In this document: piece by piece, positions 4,918 through 5,137 of the stretch
How positions within the stretch are numbered: the stretch's first letter is position 1
Layout of the letters: each line of letters begins with the position of its first letter
Assembly (NCBI RefSeq): GCF_000423885.1
Contig: NZ_AUIV01000045.1
Span: 1-5,137 of the forward strand
DNA: 5,137 nucleotides
Direction of reading: 5' to 3'
DNA from: Thermomonas fusca DSM 15424
Lineage (GTDB): Bacteria > Pseudomonadota > Gammaproteobacteria > Xanthomonadales > Xanthomonadaceae
The notes under the pieces: generated by a model
Database searches by the model: none
What the model was told of the DNA's origin: nothing
The model's input: only the letters and a program-made list of their open reading frames with translations
Made by a program: the position numbers and the translations under genes

Positions 4918-4955
4918 CTTAGCGTACGATTTTTTCCGTTTTCTGAAGCGACCCC
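4918..4955 (-). repeat. 38-bp Tn3-family terminal inverted repeat (second copy)
   Basis: It has the same orientation as the copy at 3969-4006 and differs at four positions, all in the inner half. The outer 20 bases, including GGGG and CAGAAAACGG on the - strand, are identical. The GGGG end is at 4955, and the IS91-like transposase reading begins with the next base, so the end interrupts that gene. A 13-bp palindrome (GCCTCGACGAGGC, 4891-4903) lies just inside. Confidence 0.86.
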
Positions 4956-5137
4956 TCTCTGGACGCCGACGCCGGCAAGGTCGGCGGCTTCTCGCTGCAT
5001 GCCGGCGTGGCCGCGGAAGCACACGAAAGCCACAAGCTGGTGAGCTGTGCCGCTACATCACGCGCCCGGCGATCAGCGAGCAGCGGCTGTCGATCTCACC
5101 GCAGGGCAGGGTGCGGTACGAACTCAAGACCCCGTGG
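4956..5137 (+). pseudogene. IS91-family transposase, internal fragment with frameshift (cut by window end)
   Basis: From 4959 the frame reads LDADAGKVGGFSLHAGVAAE and continues to HKL. The frame is lost near 5040-5044, where five bases replace the expected six. From 5045 it resumes as LCRYITRPAISEQRL, then SPQGRVRYELKTPW to the window end. These are conserved middle-region motifs of IS91/ISCR transposases (SLHAG, CRYITRPA and LKTPW). The N-terminal part is missing because a Tn3-type end joins at 4955. The fragment points the same way as the transposase end at 3-248, but the two parts do not overlap in the protein, so I cannot tell whether they come from identical elements. The one-base loss may be real decay or a sequencing error. 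Confidence 0.82.

Larger units (their letters stand above)
3856..4955. mobile_element. Tn3-family (Tn21-subgroup type) remnant region with cargo gene
   Basis: Two resolvase tails, two terminal repeats in the same orientation and one cargo gene lie in 1.1 kb. The outer ends of both repeats face right, so each is the right end of an element whose body lies to its left. No matching left-end repeat is seen anywhere in the window, and no transposase gene of the Tn3 type is visible. The arrangement resembles cargo cassettes mobilised by Tn3-type ends with transposase supplied elsewhere, or deletion remnants of nested transposons. Confidence 0.55.

Noticed and set aside
4741..5022. Open frames on both strands across 4741-5043
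   Set aside because: They cross the Tn3-type end into the IS91 transposase, have no domain, and conflict with the better supported features there.
1..5137. CRISPR array, tRNA, rRNA or integron attC sites
   Set aside because: No regularly spaced repeats, no tRNA-like cloverleaf and no rRNA-like sequence were seen. The repeats present are transposon ends, short palindromes and one tandem pair.

Overview
This window looks like an accessory, mobile-element-rich stretch of a proteobacterial genome or plasmid. The pointers are IS91-family transposase fragments with high G+C, a Tn21-subgroup type of Tn3 terminal inverted repeat, and a beta/gamma-proteobacterial style 5TMR-LYT sensor fragment. The species cannot be told from the sequence. 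No housekeeping gene is present, and the cargo genes are visibly more A+T-rich than the IS91 DNA on either side.

Layout from left to right. (1) Positions 1-505 hold the 3' end of an IS91/ISCR-like element: the transposase C-terminus, an untranslated tail and an oriIS-like motif at 473-491. (2) A perfect 20-bp tandem duplication (503-542) sits at the junction with a headless and tailless 5TMR-LYT membrane sensor fragment (524-871). That fragment ends in a 12-bp palindrome. (3) Positions 872-3800 hold two convergent cassettes. Cassette A on the + strand has a Sec-secreted 150-residue protein and then a leaderless 326-residue protein. Cassette B on the - strand has a leaderless protein of about 276 residues, then a Sec-secreted 146-residue protein with a 4-base start/stop overlap. 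The two meet at a hairpin terminator at 2473-2507. (4) Positions 3856-4955 hold Tn3-family debris: a decayed resolvase tail running into a 38-bp terminal inverted repeat (3969-4006), a second and better preserved resolvase C-terminus (4007-4255), a leaderless 148-residue cargo gene on the - strand (4285-4731), and a second 38-bp repeat in the same orientation (4918-4955). (5) From 4956 to the window end is a frameshifted internal piece of another IS91-like transposase, in the same direction as the one at the left edge.

The secreted/leaderless pairs are the biologically interesting part. Both secreted proteins have a signal peptide cut after residue 21 and exactly two cysteines in the mature part. 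All three leaderless proteins (about 750 residues together) contain no cysteine and begin with Ser/Thr/Ala/Gly-rich tails, as many exported proteins do. I recognise no named function for any of the five cargo proteins. A role in secretion or as effectors is inference. The mobile-element pieces are all fragments, so nothing here looks able to transpose by itself. The arrangement resembles cargo cassettes bounded by Tn3-type ends (mobile insertion cassettes) nested inside IS91-family DNA.
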